Below, piece by piece: positions 1 to 7,943 of a DNA stretch of 16,848 nt; within the stretch, counting starts at the first letter, position 1; every line of letters starts with the position of its first letter. Below the pieces are notes generated by a model. The model was not told the origin of the DNA. It made no database searches and was given only the letters and a program-made list of their open reading frames with translations. A program made the position numbers and the translations under genes. The DNA comes from CAYNYM01 sp964644375 (lineage in GTDB: Bacteria; Desulfobacterota; DSM-4660; Desulfatiglandales; HGW-15), in contig CAZXWJ010000073.1 in assembly GCA_964644375.1 (NCBI GenBank), positions 1-16,848 on the forward strand, given 5' to 3'.

Positions 1-161
1 AATGGGCGGATGGACTTCCCAAGACCAGGTCCGGAAAAATCATGCGCAGGGTGCTCCGAAAAATCGCAGCCAAAGATTACAAAGATTTTGGTGATTTGTC
101 GCCTCTGGCGGAACCGGCCGTTGTCGATGAGCTCATAGGAAGCAGAAAGGCCATTGGTTAG
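1..161 (+). CDS. acs: Acetyl-CoA synthetase, AMP-forming (C-terminal end only)
   Basis: This is the last part of an acyl-adenylate-forming enzyme that converts acetate, ATP and CoA to acetyl-CoA, AMP and PPi. The reading frame enters at base 3 and ends at TAG 159-161, giving about 52 residues. It opens with the motif LPKTRSGKIMRR, which is diagnostic of Acs/PrpE-type synthetases. The Lys of SGK is the catalytic residue of the adenylation step, and in known systems it is the lysine acetylated by Pat/AcuA-type GNAT enzymes and restored by sirtuin deacetylases. The tail after it resembles the short C-terminal extension of Acs. The 5' part lies outside the window, so acetyl versus propionyl preference cannot be judged. 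The convergent neighbour at 365-3022 carries a GNAT domain of the kind that acetylates this lysine. Confidence 0.85.
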   Translation, partial: WADGLPKTRSGKIMRRVLRKIAAKDYKDFGDLSPLAEPAVVDELIGSRKAIG

Positions 162-173
162 AAGGAGAGTATG

Positions 174-204
174 AGCGGCTTTAGGGGCACACCCTGAAGC
201 CGCT
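174..204 (+). other. Stem-loop just after acs, overlapping an 8-codon ORF
   Basis: Arms 174-181 (AGCGGCTT) and 197-204 (AAGCCGCT) pair perfectly. After one mismatch the stem continues with 183-186 on 192-195, closing a 5-base loop. No T run follows, so it is not an intrinsic terminator by itself; it may stabilise the acs mRNA 3' end. An ATG at 171, preceded by GAAGGAGAGT, opens an 8-codon ORF that ends at a TGA (195-197) inside the hairpin. Confidence 0.5.
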
Positions 205-250
205 CCGGATTGGAAATCTACAAAATATAAGAGCGTAAATCCAAAGATAA

Positions 251-280
251 AAGGCCGGATCATTTTCCGGCCTTTTTTTT
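251..280 (+). terminator. Intrinsic terminator, probably bidirectional
   Basis: A perfect 9-bp stem (AAGGCCGGA 251-259 with TCCGGCCTT 266-274) closes a 6-base loop and runs into eight consecutive T residues (273-280). On the minus strand the same stem is followed by TTTTATCTTT. It lies between the 3' ends of two convergent genes, acs (ending at 161) and the synthetase-GNAT gene (ending at 365), where a shared terminator is expected. Confidence 0.9.
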
Positions 281-364
281 GACTGATATCGGTCTCTGAG
301 GTCAGAGGCCTATGTCTCAAGTGATATGCGCATGAGGCCCTGAATTCAAGGTTTACTCAGGCCT

Positions 365-3022
365 TTAGAAATTCGCACTCATCATGACCATATTGCCGTC
401 TATCCCTTCCATCTTGAAGTTGCATTTATTCAGGATCTTTACCATACGGTAGTTGCCATGGATGGTTTCCGCCCTGAGGGTCTTGACACCCCAACTTTTG
501 GCCAGTTTCATACACCGCTCGGACAGGATACCTCCCAGCCTCCTTCTTTGCCATTGATCGGAAATGATGACCGCATACTCCGCATCACTGTGATGAGGGG
601 CATTTTTGATGAGACGGGCAATACCGACCAACTTCCGATGATCACCGCTTGTAATTTCGGCCACGACGGCCAGTTCCTCTTCCGGGTTGACGGTGCAGAA
701 ACGCTCCGCATTTTCGGGGGTGGCGCTGAAGGGGGACAGAAATCGCAACCACAAAGAACGGGGGGAGCAGCCGTTGACGAATTCGATCCACAGGTCGATA
801 TCGTTTTGCGTTATCGGACGCAAATTGAGCGACATATTGTCAATGACGACCACTTCGTCGGTCAGGGGCGTTGCGACCGCCTGCGTCTCCATTTTTTTGC
901 ACCGCCCGGCATAACGACACATTTCGCCCAAAACCTCGGCGGACATTTCCGGGGTGGCGTAGACAGGGAAGCCCGCCTGTTCCATCTTGATGACATCGTC
1001 TATCATAAACTCCTTGCAGGCCACACAGCACAGAATCGGTTTGCCTCCAGTATTCAGAGATTTCAGTGGCGCCACAAAGGAGCCCAGCATCTCACCCTGG
1101 ATGATGACGATAAAACTCTGCACCTCACGGCTTTCCGTGCCGATCTCGATCAGGGCCTTCACCTGTTCCGGTGTCATGCTGAAGGAGCAGTCCACGGGGT
1201 TCCGGAGATTCAGATAATCGGGAAGGATCTCCCTCATTCGCACTTTCAGGTCCGGTTCCAGTTCCGAGAGCTTCAGGTCGTTCAGGTAGAGCATATCGGT
1301 GGCGGCGACTCCCAGTGAACCCGTGTATGTGATGACCATGACACCCGGTCCTTTGGGCAAGGGCTGTTTGGAAAAGGCCCTTGTCAATGCAAAAAGGTGT
1401 TCGTTGTCCCTGGCTTGGATAATCCCGCACTGCCTGAAAGCGGCGTTGTTGATTTCATCATTCCCGGCAAGCGATGCCGTATGGGAGGAGACCGCCTCTT
1501 TGCCCGCCTCCGTGATACCCGCCTTGAGTACGATAACCGGTTTTTGAGATGTCACACGGACTGCCACATCAATAAAGTGTCTACCGCTGGTCACATCCTC
1601 CATATACATGGCAATCACATCGATATTCTCATCCTCACCCATGTATTGCAGAATATCCGTTTCGGTGATATCCATTTTGTTACCAATGGTTGCCACGATT
1701 CCGAAATCGAGGACATTTCGCAATCCCGTAAGAATGCCTGCCGCATAGACCCCCGCCTGGGCAATGAGGCCTACATTTCCTTTCTTGAGGGTGTCGAGAA
1801 TGCCCAGAGATTGAACCATGTTGTGATGGGTATTGATGATTCCGGAGCAGTTGGGTCCCAGAATTCGAACACCCTTTTGCGCCGTGATCTGCCCGATTCG
1901 GGCTTGGGCCTGTTTCCCCTTTTCACCGGTTTCAGCAAACCCCGCCGTTTCGACAACCACATACCGGATTCCTTTTGTGCAGCAGTCCTCGATCGTCTGC
2001 AGTGCGGCATCCGCAGGGACAATAACAATGGCCAGATCGATGCGGTTTTTTACATCGAGAATCGAGGGGTAGGCCTTTATGCCCTGGACGGTTTCCTTCT
2101 TGGGGCTGATGGGGTAAAGCGCCCCGTGAAAATCATGGGAGAGCAAATTTCGAAAGACATTGTATCCCAGTTTATTTATTGAGTTGCTGGCACCGATAAC
2201 CGCAATACTTTGGGGATAAAACAAATCCCTAAGGTCGTCGGATCTCTTTGGAATGATCCGATGCTCCGATGGGGCCGGGTCCAGAAATATCCTGGCGTCC
2301 ACGGTCATATACCCCGATGGATAGAGAAAGACGGGATTCAGGTCCAGCTCTCTGATCTCCGGGTACTCGGTGACCATTCGTGAGATTCCGTGAATCAGTT
2401 TTATCAGAGCAGAAAGGTCAACGGCCTGTCCCCTATGTCCCTTGAGGATGGCATACCCTTTGATTTCTTTGATCATTTCTGCGGCGTCATTTTCGGTAAT
2501 GGGTAATACCCTGAAGGTAACATCCTTTAAGACTTCTACAAACACCCCACCCAGGCCAAACATGAGAACAGGCCCGAAACTGGGATCCCGTGTCACCCCG
2601 ATAATCGCTTCGATACCCGGCTTCGCCATTGTCTGAACCGAAACCCCGGCCATAGGGTGATCCTTGAAAGTGTCTACAATGTCCCGGTATGCCGCGCGCA
2701 CGGCCCGATCGCTTGTCAGGTTCAGCTTTACCCCACCCTCGTCCGTTTTGTGGACCACGTCGGGTGAAAGGATTTTCAGCACCACGGGATAGCCGACGCG
2801 TCTGCTCATTGTAACGGCCTCATGTTCAGAGGCTGCTACCAGGAACCCCGTTGTCGTTACACCAAAGCCTTCAAGAATCTCCTTGCACTCATGTTCCATC
2901 AGGTAGGTTCGATTTTCGCTCAATGCCCGCTGAAAGATCTCCTGTATCGACTCTTTTCGAAGACCTTGCTCTTCCCCGGACAAATGACCGGTTGATTTCA
3001 GCAAGCTGATTGCCTTTTCCAT
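365..3022 (-). CDS. ADP-forming acyl-CoA synthetase fused to a GNAT acetyltransferase (Pat-like)
   Basis: This 885-residue cytoplasmic protein joins an ADP-forming acetyl/acyl-CoA synthetase (acyl-CoA + ADP + Pi to acid + CoA + ATP, or the reverse) to a C-terminal acetyltransferase domain. Domains in order: ATP-grasp about 30-250 (HKTDEGG, H91); CoA-binding Rossmann domain about 262-395 (AVIGAS at 274-279, LGPNCSG at 388-394); succinyl-CoA-ligase-like domain about 410-705, with H514 in SSHTASLAG; GNAT about 733-873, with a CoA-binding loop at QRRRLGG (825-831). Protein acetyltransferase Pat of enterics has the same modules with ATP-grasp in the third position; here it comes first. As I recall, Pat of enterics lacks the phosphohistidine; here both H91 and H514 are kept, so the synthetase part may be active. 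The ATG at 3022 is chosen because AAGGGGAAG precedes it; a GTG at 3115 would add 31 unconvincing residues. It is convergent with acs, whose lysine is a plausible target. Confidence 0.85.
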   Translation of the reverse strand: MEKAISLLKSTGHLSGEEQGLRKESIQEIFQRALSENRTYLMEHECKEILEGFGVTTTGFLVAASEHEAVTMSRRVGYPVVLKILSPDVVHKTDEGGVKLNLTSDRAVRAAYRDIVDTFKDHPMAGVSVQTMAKPGIEAIIGVTRDPSFGPVLMFGLGGVFVEVLKDVTFRVLPITENDAAEMIKEIKGYAILKGHRGQAVDLSALIKLIHGISRMVTEYPEIRELDLNPVFLYPSGYMTVDARIFLDPAPSEHRIIPKRSDDLRDLFYPQSIAVIGASNSINKLGYNVFRNLLSHDFHGALYPISPKKETVQGIKAYPSILDVKNRIDLAIVIVPADAALQTIEDCCTKGIRYVVVETAGFAETGEKGKQAQARIGQITAQKGVRILGPNCSGIINTHHNMVQSLGILDTLKKGNVGLIAQAGVYAAGILTGLRNVLDFGIVATIGNKMDITETDILQYMGEDENIDVIAMYMEDVTSGRHFIDVAVRVTSQKPVIVLKAGITEAGKEAVSSHTASLAGNDEINNAAFRQCGIIQARDNEHLFALTRAFSKQPLPKGPGVMVITYTGSLGVAATDMLYLNDLKLSELEPDLKVRMREILPDYLNLRNPVDCSFSMTPEQVKALIEIGTESREVQSFIVIIQGEMLGSFVAPLKSLNTGGKPILCCVACKEFMIDDVIKMEQAGFPVYATPEMSAEVLGEMCRYAGRCKKMETQAVATPLTDEVVVIDNMSLNLRPITQNDIDLWIEFVNGCSPRSLWLRFLSPFSATPENAERFCTVNPEEELAVVAEITSGDHRKLVGIARLIKNAPHHSDAEYAVIISDQWQRRRLGGILSERCMKLAKSWGVKTLRAETIHGNYRMVKILNKCNFKMEGIDGNMVMMSANF

Positions 3023-3359
3023 ATTCTTCCCCTTGTCTACTCTTTCGATGCCATCCCTGCTTGAAGTGCCGAAAAATCGTAACCGCCTCTCCGTCCGGAG
3101 ATGAAAGACAATCACAAAGATGCCCCGTCTCCTTACCCATAGGAAGTTCGGATGAGGTCCATTTATAAATTGAGTTGTCGGAGTTATAGCAAGAATGAGA
3201 CTCCCCGGTTTACTAGCATGGTTACCGAAGAGATGCTATCAGGCGGGTACGGTCTTTTTTGTAGGAAGGGGGCTGAATATCTTGAAGGGCTTTTCATAAC
3301 AAGATAGGGAAATCCGCACCGGGGGTTCGATGCGGGACTCTTTTTTTTTCATGCGGTCC
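3023..3359. other. Intergenic region upstream of the synthetase-GNAT gene
   Basis: These 337 bases separate two minus-strand genes. The part up to 3115 could be read as an N-terminal extension from a GTG, but nothing in it looks conserved. A 6-bp inverted repeat (TAGCAT 3214-3219, ATGCTA 3233-3238) and an AT-rich stretch near 3161-3170 could belong to a promoter or operator for the minus-strand gene. I find no convincing -35/-10 pair. A hairpin with a T run at 3313-3349 is listed separately. No protein-coding gene is supported. Confidence 0.4.
3313..3349 (+). terminator. Candidate plus-strand terminator hairpin with nine T
   Basis: TCCGCA (3313-3318) pairs with TGCGGG (3331-3336), including one G-U pair, around a 12-base loop. 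It is followed by ACTC and nine T (3341-3349). The T run lies on the plus strand, although both flanking genes are on the minus strand, so it would stop antisense or small-RNA transcription. On the minus strand the stem is followed only by ATTTCCCTATCTT, a poor U-tract. The stem is short, so confidence is limited. Confidence 0.35.
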
Positions 3360-3992
3360 CTAGGTGACCAGATCATTCTTGACGGCGTATAGCGTCAATT
3401 CGGCATTCTTCTTCATCCCCATCTTTTCCATAATCCGACTTCTGTAGGTGCTGATCGTCTTGGCACTGAGGCATAGATCCTCGGCGATTTCGCTGACCGT
3501 TTTACCAGACGCCAGCATCAGCATGACTTGGTATTCGCGATTTGAAAGTGTTTCATGCAGCGGTTTTTCCGTATCGACATCCAGTTCAAACGCAAGTTTT
3601 TCCGCCAGTGACGTCGTTACATATTTTCCCCCTCGAGATGCTTTTCTGATTGCACCGATCAATTCCTGAGGCGCACTGGCCTTTGTAAGATATCCCGCGG
3701 CGCCGGCACGCAGTGCCCGAATGGCGTATTGCTCTTCAGGATGCATGCTCAGGATGAGGACGGGCATTTTAGGTTGACGGGTCTTGATCTCCTTCAGGAT
3801 TTCAAGCCCCCCTCTGCCCGGCATCGATATATCAAGGAGTATCAGGTCATAGTCGTGCTGCATGGCCTTTTCGAGGGCCTCCCGACCATCCCCGGCTTCG
3901 CCCTGGACGACCATATCGCTCACGTCGGCCAGAATCTGCTTTACCCCTTCTCGAACTACAGCATGATCATCGACAACGAGAATTCGCAGCAT
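3360..3992 (-). CDS. Response regulator, NarL/FixJ (UvrY-like) family
   Basis: A 210-residue DNA-binding response regulator. The receiver domain (about 1-118) has the acidic pair D8/D9, phosphoacceptor D54 in LLDISMPG, switch residue S82 and K104. A LuxR-type helix-turn-helix (about 148-205) carries SNREYQVMLMLASGKTVSEI followed by LCLSAKTISTYRSRI. The order and spacing resemble UvrY/GacA regulators. Its ATG lies inside the upstream kinase gene, with a 26-base overlap, and AAGGAG stands about 10 bases before it, so the two are almost certainly cotranscribed and translationally coupled. The kinase at 3967-5136 is the expected phosphodonor. Target genes cannot be told from the sequence; the adjacent exporter operon is a candidate by position only. 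Confidence 0.93.
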   Translation of the reverse strand: MLRILVVDDHAVVREGVKQILADVSDMVVQGEAGDGREALEKAMQHDYDLILLDISMPGRGGLEILKEIKTRQPKMPVLILSMHPEEQYAIRALRAGAAGYLTKASAPQELIGAIRKASRGGKYVTTSLAEKLAFELDVDTEKPLHETLSNREYQVMLMLASGKTVSEIAEDLCLSAKTISTYRSRIMEKMGMKKNAELTLYAVKNDLVT

Positions 3993-5136
3993 TTGATGTC
4001 TCTCCTTGGGAAACCGGTATTTTTACGGTGACAATCGTTCCCTTGCCGCACTTCCCACTCAGACAGACCCTCCCACCCCAAAGGTGAGCTCTTTCGCGCA
4101 TCCCGATAATGCCAAGAGATTTGGAATCACCGACCTGCTCGGGAGGAATGCCCCTTCCGTTGTCAGTGACTTCCAGGCAAATTTCATTCTCCTCTCGGCT
4201 CAACTTTATCCGAACTCCTGTGGCATCGGCATGTCGTGCGATATTGGTAAGTGCTTCTTGAAAAATGCGAAAGAGCGCCGTTGAAAGATCCTTGTCGATG
4301 ACACTGTCATCGCATTCAAGATAGGCATCGCACCGGACGCCCGATCGCTTCTGAAAGTCCTGGATATGCCATTCCATTGCCGCAGTAAGGCCGAGATCGT
4401 CCAGAAGAATGGGTCTGAGTTCCTTTGAAATCCGGTGAACACTTTCGATGGTCGTATCGACGAGGCGGCTCATGCGCCTCGCTTTTTCCCTCAGGGTATC
4501 GGTTTTTCTCGAAAAGTGTTTGTCGAGCCACGAAAAATCCATCTGAAGGGCCGTCAGGGATTGTCCCAGTTCGTCGTGAAGCTCCCGAGAAATGCGGGTG
4601 CGCTCCTTTTCACGCGCTACCTGCAAATGGGCGGAGAGGTTTCTGAGTTGTTCACGGGAACGTTCGAGTTCTTCTTCTGCCTGCTTTTGTTCGGTAATGT
4701 CTTCATAGGTGATCACAATTCGCCGGTCTTCCAGTTTTTCTCCGATCCGCGAGGCCCTCATCATACAAAAAATCTCGGTTCCCTCCTTCCGGCGGCAAAA
4801 ATATTCGACGGAATAGGTACGTTGTTTTTCAAGTGCGGAGTAGAAGATTTGCGCAATTTTGTTTGATTCTTTTTCGTTGCGGTAAAAGATCCCTGCACTT
4901 TCGCCGATCAACTCCTCCGGCTTCCATCCGAATACCACGTTGACGGCATGGTTGACAAAATTGATCCGGCGGTTGCGCAGACCCACGACGGCTTGCGGAA
5001 TGGCATCGAGGATCGACGACTCCAACGCCTTCATTTCTTCCATGCGCAGCCGGGCTTCCCTCTGTCCGATCGTCTCCATCGAAGGGTTGCATTTTTTCGG
5101 TTTCCGGTCAGAGATTGTGGACATCACCTTTTCCAT
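3967..5136 (-). CDS. PAS-domain sensor histidine kinase, HisKA_3 family (NarX/DegS-like)
   Basis: A soluble sensor kinase of 389 residues from the ATG at 5136. Residue numbers below count from an upstream in-frame TTG at 5169 (subtract 11 for the chosen start). One PAS domain (about 50-160) ends in the typical TYEDITEQK linker and is followed by a coiled segment. The HisKA_3 dimerisation domain has H198 in RISRELHDELGQ. The HATPase_c domain has its N-box at 301-315 (QEALTNIARHA), DNGRG at 336-340 and GIIGMRER at 353-360. There is no signal peptide or membrane segment, so it senses a cytoplasmic cue, and no PAS ligand can be inferred. Other possible starts are ATG 5160 and 5124. A promoter at 5174-5202 would begin transcription near 5167, leaving a sensible leader only for 5136 or later, and GCGGGA precedes that ATG. 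The cognate regulator overlaps its 3' end. Confidence 0.9.
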   Translation of the reverse strand: MEKVMSTISDRKPKKCNPSMETIGQREARLRMEEMKALESSILDAIPQAVVGLRNRRINFVNHAVNVVFGWKPEELIGESAGIFYRNEKESNKIAQIFYSALEKQRTYSVEYFCRRKEGTEIFCMMRASRIGEKLEDRRIVITYEDITEQKQAEEELERSREQLRNLSAHLQVAREKERTRISRELHDELGQSLTALQMDFSWLDKHFSRKTDTLREKARRMSRLVDTTIESVHRISKELRPILLDDLGLTAAMEWHIQDFQKRSGVRCDAYLECDDSVIDKDLSTALFRIFQEALTNIARHADATGVRIKLSREENEICLEVTDNGRGIPPEQVGDSKSLGIIGMRERAHLWGGRVCLSGKCGKGTIVTVKIPVSQGETSNAANSRCR

Positions 5137-5173
5137 ATTCCCGCTTTGTAAAAAATTCATTTCCGACAAAAAA

Positions 5174-5202
5174 AGTATAGGTGAAGAGGCCCTTTAAGTA
5201 AA
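5174..5202 (-). promoter_or_regulatory. Sigma-70-type promoter for the two-component pair
   Basis: Read on the minus strand, TTTACT (5202-5197) and TATACT (5179-5174) are separated by exactly 17 bases. The -10 box matches consensus at five of six positions and the -35 at four. The predicted start of transcription is near 5167, about 30 bases before the chosen kinase ATG. It suggests the kinase/regulator pair can be expressed apart from the dikinase-like gene that ends at 5319. Confidence 0.6.
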
Positions 5203-5318
5203 GGCAAAAACTCCTGCGCAGGGGACGATAAGCCTCTGATTCTTGGCGTAAAGAGCAGCGTTGGATACAAGACACAAAAATAACGGCCGAACCGGTATAA
5301 AGGACAAAAGAGCAACGA

Positions 5319-7877
5319 TTATTTAAGGCTGTAGTTCCCTTCCAGGAACTGATCCACGTACCATTCAACCGGTTCATCGTCCATGGCGATCGAATCCAGG
5401 TAACCGACATAGCCGAGAAGTCGTCCAAGCATGTCGAGTTTTTCTTCGAAAGTCCTGCTCAAGTACTTTTTCAAATCCCCTCTAACCATATCCCCTTTTT
5501 GCTCTGACTTAAACCCCAACTCCCGAATGATCATAAAAATGAGTTGCGCCCGCCTTGATCGCCTGCCCATATCCGCGGCTCCACCCTTGAAATGAAAGGT
5601 GATGTAGTTGTCGTTGACCATGGGTCCGCAATAGGTATCGATGGTCGCGAAATAGTACCCGAGGCGGGCATTGAAATTGAGATAATTCCCGCTGACAATG
5701 GCATAATTCGGAGAGACACCGGTCTCTTCGACCAACACCGTCTCATCTTCCACCCCGGTTTCAGACGCACAACGATGAAGCATCTCATCGGCTGCATCCC
5801 GGTTCCAGGGCACGGCCCTGAGGGTCATTCCGGTAAGAAGTGCCCTAAAGGGAACAGAGGCGACATTTTCGAATCGTGCGACCTTTCCCCCCGGCCGCAG
5901 CATCACGCCCTTGCCCAGATCGACGATGAGGATTTTCATTGGGAGAAACGTCTGAAGCGGAACGGCGGAGGACTCCCCGGAATCCAAATCTTTTCCGATT
6001 CGGAACATCTGATGCATGGCCATTTCATGGGAAAACCGGATAATATCATGAATGGTCCGGCAGCCGTCGGGTCTGAAATCTTCCTGTTTCGGATCCGTGA
6101 GATTCAAGGGAGAGATCTTCGTCAAGGCCTCCTTCACCGTTTTATAGATCGGGCTTCCCTTCATCGGATTGAGAGGCTTTCTTTCTTTCAGAAGCGAGGC
6201 CACCCGCCCGCGATACACTGCCATGTTGGCGGCATCCACCGTAATTTCCGAGCCGTGGGGAATCCTTTTCGTGGCCGATCCGGTGCCGACCAGCGCCGGG
6301 ATCTGGAACTCCCTGGCCACGGAGGCCATATGCCCGGTGACGCTCCCCACGTCGGTCACGATAGCCCGAATTCGCCCCATGAGAGGCACATAGCGGGGAG
6401 AGGTCTGTTTGGCTATAACAATGGCGCCTTCCGGGATATGGTGAAACATGTGATCCGATTCAAGGACATAGGCCGGTCCTGAGGCCGTTCCGTCAGAGGC
6501 CGTTGTCCCTGCCTGCAACAGGATGGGGTGGTTCGGGAACTCCCGTTTGGGACACGTCTTTTCCCCCCTCTCGCCATAACTTCTGGAACGGCCCAGGGGA
6601 CGGGCCTGGAGGATAGACAATCTGCCGTCCTGGTCTATGGCCCATTCGATGTCGAGGGCATGGCCGTAATGTCTTTCAAGGCGCAGTCCCCAGTCCACGA
6701 TTCTTCGGACCTGATCTCGATCAAGACAGGCCCTGTTTTTCAATTCATAGGGCAAGGCCTCCTCCCGGATCCCCCCAATGGGGTCCGGCGTGATCCGTTT
6801 GCTCTTCGGCGCCACCCTGGAAACGACGATTTCTTTTGTCCTTTTATCGATCTGAAAAAAGTCGGTCTTCTCGGAACCTTCCACGACACTCACCGCCAAC
6901 CCCCACACGGCGTTGATCAGGATAAGGCCGTTTCGTCTGTCATTGGGATCTGCCGTATACATGACTCCGCTGATCTTGGTGTCGATCATCCTCACGCAGG
7001 CCACACTCATGATGATATCATGATCGGGATAACCCTTTCGGCGGCGATAAAAAATGGCCCTGGGATTGAAAATACTGGAAAGCACTTGCTTATAGGCCCG
7101 GATGAGGCCGTCTTCTCTTACGTTCAACACAGTCGAATACTGGCCGGCAAAGCTGGCCTCTGAATCTTCACTGGTCGCGCTGCTCCTGACAGAGACACGC
7201 AGGTCTTCCCCGATCCGCCCTTTGAGTGCCCGGGCGGCGTCGAGGATGGCCTTCTCCAGCATCGGGGGAAGCTCGCCTTTCATCATGAGGGTTTGGATTT
7301 CAAGACTGGTATGAATCAGAGTTTCCGTATCATTGACATCGAGATTTTCTAACTTGGTGTCAATGATATCGGTCAGATTGTTGAAATCCAAAAACTGCTG
7401 AAAGGCATAGGCCGTCACGGCAAAGCCCGGGGGTACGGGAAGATGGGCGCGGTTACAGACCTCACCCAGATTGGCGGCCTTCCCTCCCACGTCATTTGCG
7501 CTTTCGAGGCTAACCCGCTCAAGGGAAAGGACGAGACTGCTCTCAACCAATCTCTTCTTTTTCCGGAGTTTGGAAAAGACGGCTTCGCAGACCCTCTCCA
7601 TCGTATCAAAGAGACCGGTATATCTGACGCCGGACATGGTGTTGACATCTTCCACTATGGAGAAGACCTCCCCCATCAACAACTCCGTCTGCATCAGGAC
7701 ATAGGCAAAGGAGAAGGGTTTGTCCTGAAAGATGATCTGTTCGAGATCGGATATAATTTCAAGTGCCCTGTTGTTGGCGCCCAGGAGCCTTCTGAAATAA
7801 AAATATTTCTTGTGAAGGTCGCTTTTGGCCGGCACTGCGTCCCGTTTTTCTTCATTCGGCAGGTTGTCTTCTACCAT
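5319..7877 (-). CDS. PEP-synthase/pyruvate-phosphate-dikinase-like phosphotransferase lacking the TIM barrel
   Basis: An 852-residue protein. Residues 1-110 are mostly helical and unrecognised. The PPDK_N nucleotide-binding domain (about 115-428) has all family hallmarks: NDVGGKAANLGE (128-139), SVRSSATSEDSEASFAGQY (229-247) and EWAIDQDGRLSILQARP (411-427). A swivelling phosphohistidine domain (about 460-560) has GTASGPAYV and H516 in GSVTGHMASVAREF, with the usual PALVGTG and PHGSEITVDA segments. In PEP synthase or PPDK a pyruvate-binding TIM barrel of several hundred residues follows; here residues 605-852 show none of its motifs and form a different domain that I do not recognise. The machinery for ATP to His phosphotransfer therefore looks intact while the acceptor is unknown. 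Rifampin phosphotransferase has the same two modules in a different arrangement. The ATG at 7877 has GGGAGCGCAGGAT before it. The gene follows the exporter gene by 66 bases, so cotranscription is likely. Confidence 0.82.
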   Translation of the reverse strand: MVEDNLPNEEKRDAVPAKSDLHKKYFYFRRLLGANNRALEIISDLEQIIFQDKPFSFAYVLMQTELLMGEVFSIVEDVNTMSGVRYTGLFDTMERVCEAVFSKLRKKKRLVESSLVLSLERVSLESANDVGGKAANLGEVCNRAHLPVPPGFAVTAYAFQQFLDFNNLTDIIDTKLENLDVNDTETLIHTSLEIQTLMMKGELPPMLEKAILDAARALKGRIGEDLRVSVRSSATSEDSEASFAGQYSTVLNVREDGLIRAYKQVLSSIFNPRAIFYRRRKGYPDHDIIMSVACVRMIDTKISGVMYTADPNDRRNGLILINAVWGLAVSVVEGSEKTDFFQIDKRTKEIVVSRVAPKSKRITPDPIGGIREEALPYELKNRACLDRDQVRRIVDWGLRLERHYGHALDIEWAIDQDGRLSILQARPLGRSRSYGERGEKTCPKREFPNHPILLQAGTTASDGTASGPAYVLESDHMFHHIPEGAIVIAKQTSPRYVPLMGRIRAIVTDVGSVTGHMASVAREFQIPALVGTGSATKRIPHGSEITVDAANMAVYRGRVASLLKERKPLNPMKGSPIYKTVKEALTKISPLNLTDPKQEDFRPDGCRTIHDIIRFSHEMAMHQMFRIGKDLDSGESSAVPLQTFLPMKILIVDLGKGVMLRPGGKVARFENVASVPFRALLTGMTLRAVPWNRDAADEMLHRCASETGVEDETVLVEETGVSPNYAIVSGNYLNFNARLGYYFATIDTYCGPMVNDNYITFHFKGGAADMGRRSRRAQLIFMIIRELGFKSEQKGDMVRGDLKKYLSRTFEEKLDMLGRLLGYVGYLDSIAMDDEPVEWYVDQFLEGNYSLK

Positions 7878-7943
7878 ATCCTGCGCTCCCTTCCATCATT
7901 CCACAACATGAGGATTTCTCTTCCAATGGCCCTTCCGGAAGGC

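Noticed and set aside
458..2182. Long plus-strand open frames (458-1318, 1397-2182) opposite the synthetase-GNAT gene
   Set aside because: They are antisense to a gene with clear domains, show no family motifs, and follow from its codon bias.
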